DNA of 64,000 nucleotides from the NCBI GenBank assembly GCA_030674185.1, contig CM060306.1, forward strand, positions 35,799,481-35,863,480, read 5' to 3'. Position 1 is the first letter of the stretch, and every line of letters starts with the position of its first letter. The position numbers and the translations under genes were made by a program. This DNA comes from Monoplex corrugatus (Eukaryota > Mollusca > Gastropoda > Littorinimorpha > Ranellidae). Below are positions 62,654-64,000 of the stretch, piece after piece. The notes beneath the pieces were generated by a model. That model searched no databases. It was not told where the DNA came from and was given only the letters and a program-made list of their open reading frames with translations.

Positions 62654-63960
62654 GCATAACTTCACAGCAACAAAAATCGTACCAAACCAAACCACTGTTT
62701 ACAAAAGCAATTTGATTGAAGAATAATGTTGAAAAAAGAGTTTGTTGCTCTTGGATTATTTCAATCATCATTTTAGGCTTTTTCATGGATTTTGGACAAT
62801 GTTGTGCACTTTTCATGATGTTTATAACATCACATCAGCATCTGCATGGTCTGGATCTTGTGAAGTTATGAACATATGATACTGATGTTAAATCTTATAA
62901 TACTAATGTTAAATCTGTTAAAATGCCTTGTGCAGGTCAATATTATTATTTTTGAGAAATCTTAACTGAAATAGTTCATGCCTTAAAATTTGTAAGCAAC
63001 TTGCACAATGTACATGATCTCACACAAAAATGCAGTATAATCATCTGTTGTGATGTTATGAACAAAGAAAGAAATTTTAGTGGATGCTTTTGTCACAAGT
63101 ACATACCTGCTATTGACTTTATAGTTTGTTTATAGCCTATTGGTACAGTTTTAAGTAAATCTTATCTATATTAGTTTCACACAGTGGCTTATGCTTTTAA
63201 GTCTGCGGTGTTGCAAAAGATGTTTTCTGTATGTGAAGTTATGAACATTTTATAGAAAACAATGCTTTTTTCTGAAATAACTTTTTATCAATCCCATTAT
63301 GCAAAACATACAGATACAATCCCTGTAGCTTCTTTTTATCTGTTTTTATACAAAAATTCATGGATATATTTGCAGGGTTTTTTTTTCTAAAGAAAAGGTA
63401 TATTCCCTCTCAGAATGTTGTGAAATTATGTACTAAAGAGATCTTTGTTGAGTTTAGGAAATCACAGTTCACTTAAAAAGAAAGCAATTATCATATGTGA
63501 TGTTTGGTTATTATTATTTCAAATGACATATGGTTTGATGCCATGTTTTGCTTTTTAGAGGAACATTTAGTACAATATTAAGTTGTGAATGTTGTGAAGT
63601 TATGAACATTTTATAGAATAGCCATTCCCCCCCCCCCCCCTCATTATTAATCCCAAATGTATTCAAAACATGTTGATACAATCTCCTGAGCTCTTGTATC
63701 CCTGTTTTTGTAGAAATAATCAACACAATTCTGTTTTCCTGAAGAAAAGGGAGACTCCAAGAATGTTATGAAGTTATGTACTAAAGAGATCTTTACTGAA
63801 TTCAGCAAGCCACAATTCACTTAAAAAGAAACTGACTGTCATGTGCTGCATTTTGGTTCTTATTTCAAGTGAAAGATAGCTTGATGCCAAGTTTTGTCAT
63901 TTAGAGGATGCTGCAGTACAATATTTTGTTGTGACTGTTGTGAAGTTATGTACAGATGAC
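62654..63960. repeat. satellite-like array with a period of about 180 bp, right edge of the window
   Basis: A TGAAGTTATG(A/T)AC core recurs at 62861, 63051, 63234, 63421, 63595, 63769 and 63941, spaced 172-190 bp, plus an inverted copy at 62654-62663. Alternate copies are more alike (63234 with 63595, 63421 with 63769), giving a dimer of about 360 bp. The left monomers are more diverged. The array probably continues outside the window. Confidence 0.75.
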
Positions 63961-64000
63961 AATTTGGGTGCTGTTCTGGTATGTGTTCATGTAATATTTT

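Overview
The window is eukaryotic DNA and is dominated by one long split gene on the minus strand. It encodes a homologue of WAPL (wings apart-like), the factor that releases cohesin from chromosomes. I could place 16 coding exons, from the ATG at 59275 down to the TGA at 13619. All splice phases agree, and the similarity to animal WAPL runs to the last residues. The model gives about 1384 residues; human WAPL has 1190. One extra base in a T run (57959-57963, + strand) puts the first coding exon out of frame. I treat this as a probable assembly or sequencing error, but it could be real.

The organism is probably a gastropod mollusc. The gene is metazoan. The introns carry a tRNA-derived SINE whose core (CCCCTTCGTGTGTAT-like, followed by a GTTAAAGATCC-like segment) I know from snail sequences. 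The DNA is also full of long (CA)n/(TG)n tracts, LINE relics of the RTE and CR1-like kinds, DIRS-like tyrosine-recombinase retroelement debris and small foldback elements. This assignment is inference, since no rRNA or mitochondrial marker is present.

Layout: 1-11.1 kb is flanking DNA without a recognisable gene. It holds microsatellites and a SINE split by a TTAA-flanked element. A 5'-truncated RTE LINE fragment with an open reading frame lies at 11.6-12.4 kb. The last WAPL exon is at 13.6 kb. The last intron holds a CpG-rich, CCAAT-box region at 14.5-15 kb that may start a nested plus-strand transcript. From 17.7 to 34.7 kb lie 14 short exons encoding most of the conserved C-terminal helical domain. 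Intron material between them includes a 47-bp and a 45-bp minisatellite and a very long TG-rich tract. From 34.7 to 44.9 kb is one large intron with a 180-bp foldback, two LINE relics, a 98-bp inverted repeat and a pentanucleotide satellite. A 72-nt exon at 44.9-45.0 kb has its 3' splice site inside a (TG)n repeat. From 45 to 57 kb is a second large intron with about 7.5 kb of DIRS-like debris and two TTAA foldback elements. The 2.2-kb first coding exon lies at 57.1-59.3 kb. A CpG-rich patch at 61.54-61.8 kb is the best candidate for the WAPL promoter, and a repeat with a period of about 180 bp runs off the right edge.

No operon-like organisation, CRISPR array, rRNA or convincing tRNA gene was seen. 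The only gene product I can support is WAPL. The most unusual features are the (TG)n splice acceptor, the foldback elements packed against two WAPL 5' splice sites, the rearranged DIRS-like block, and the possible nested antisense transcript.
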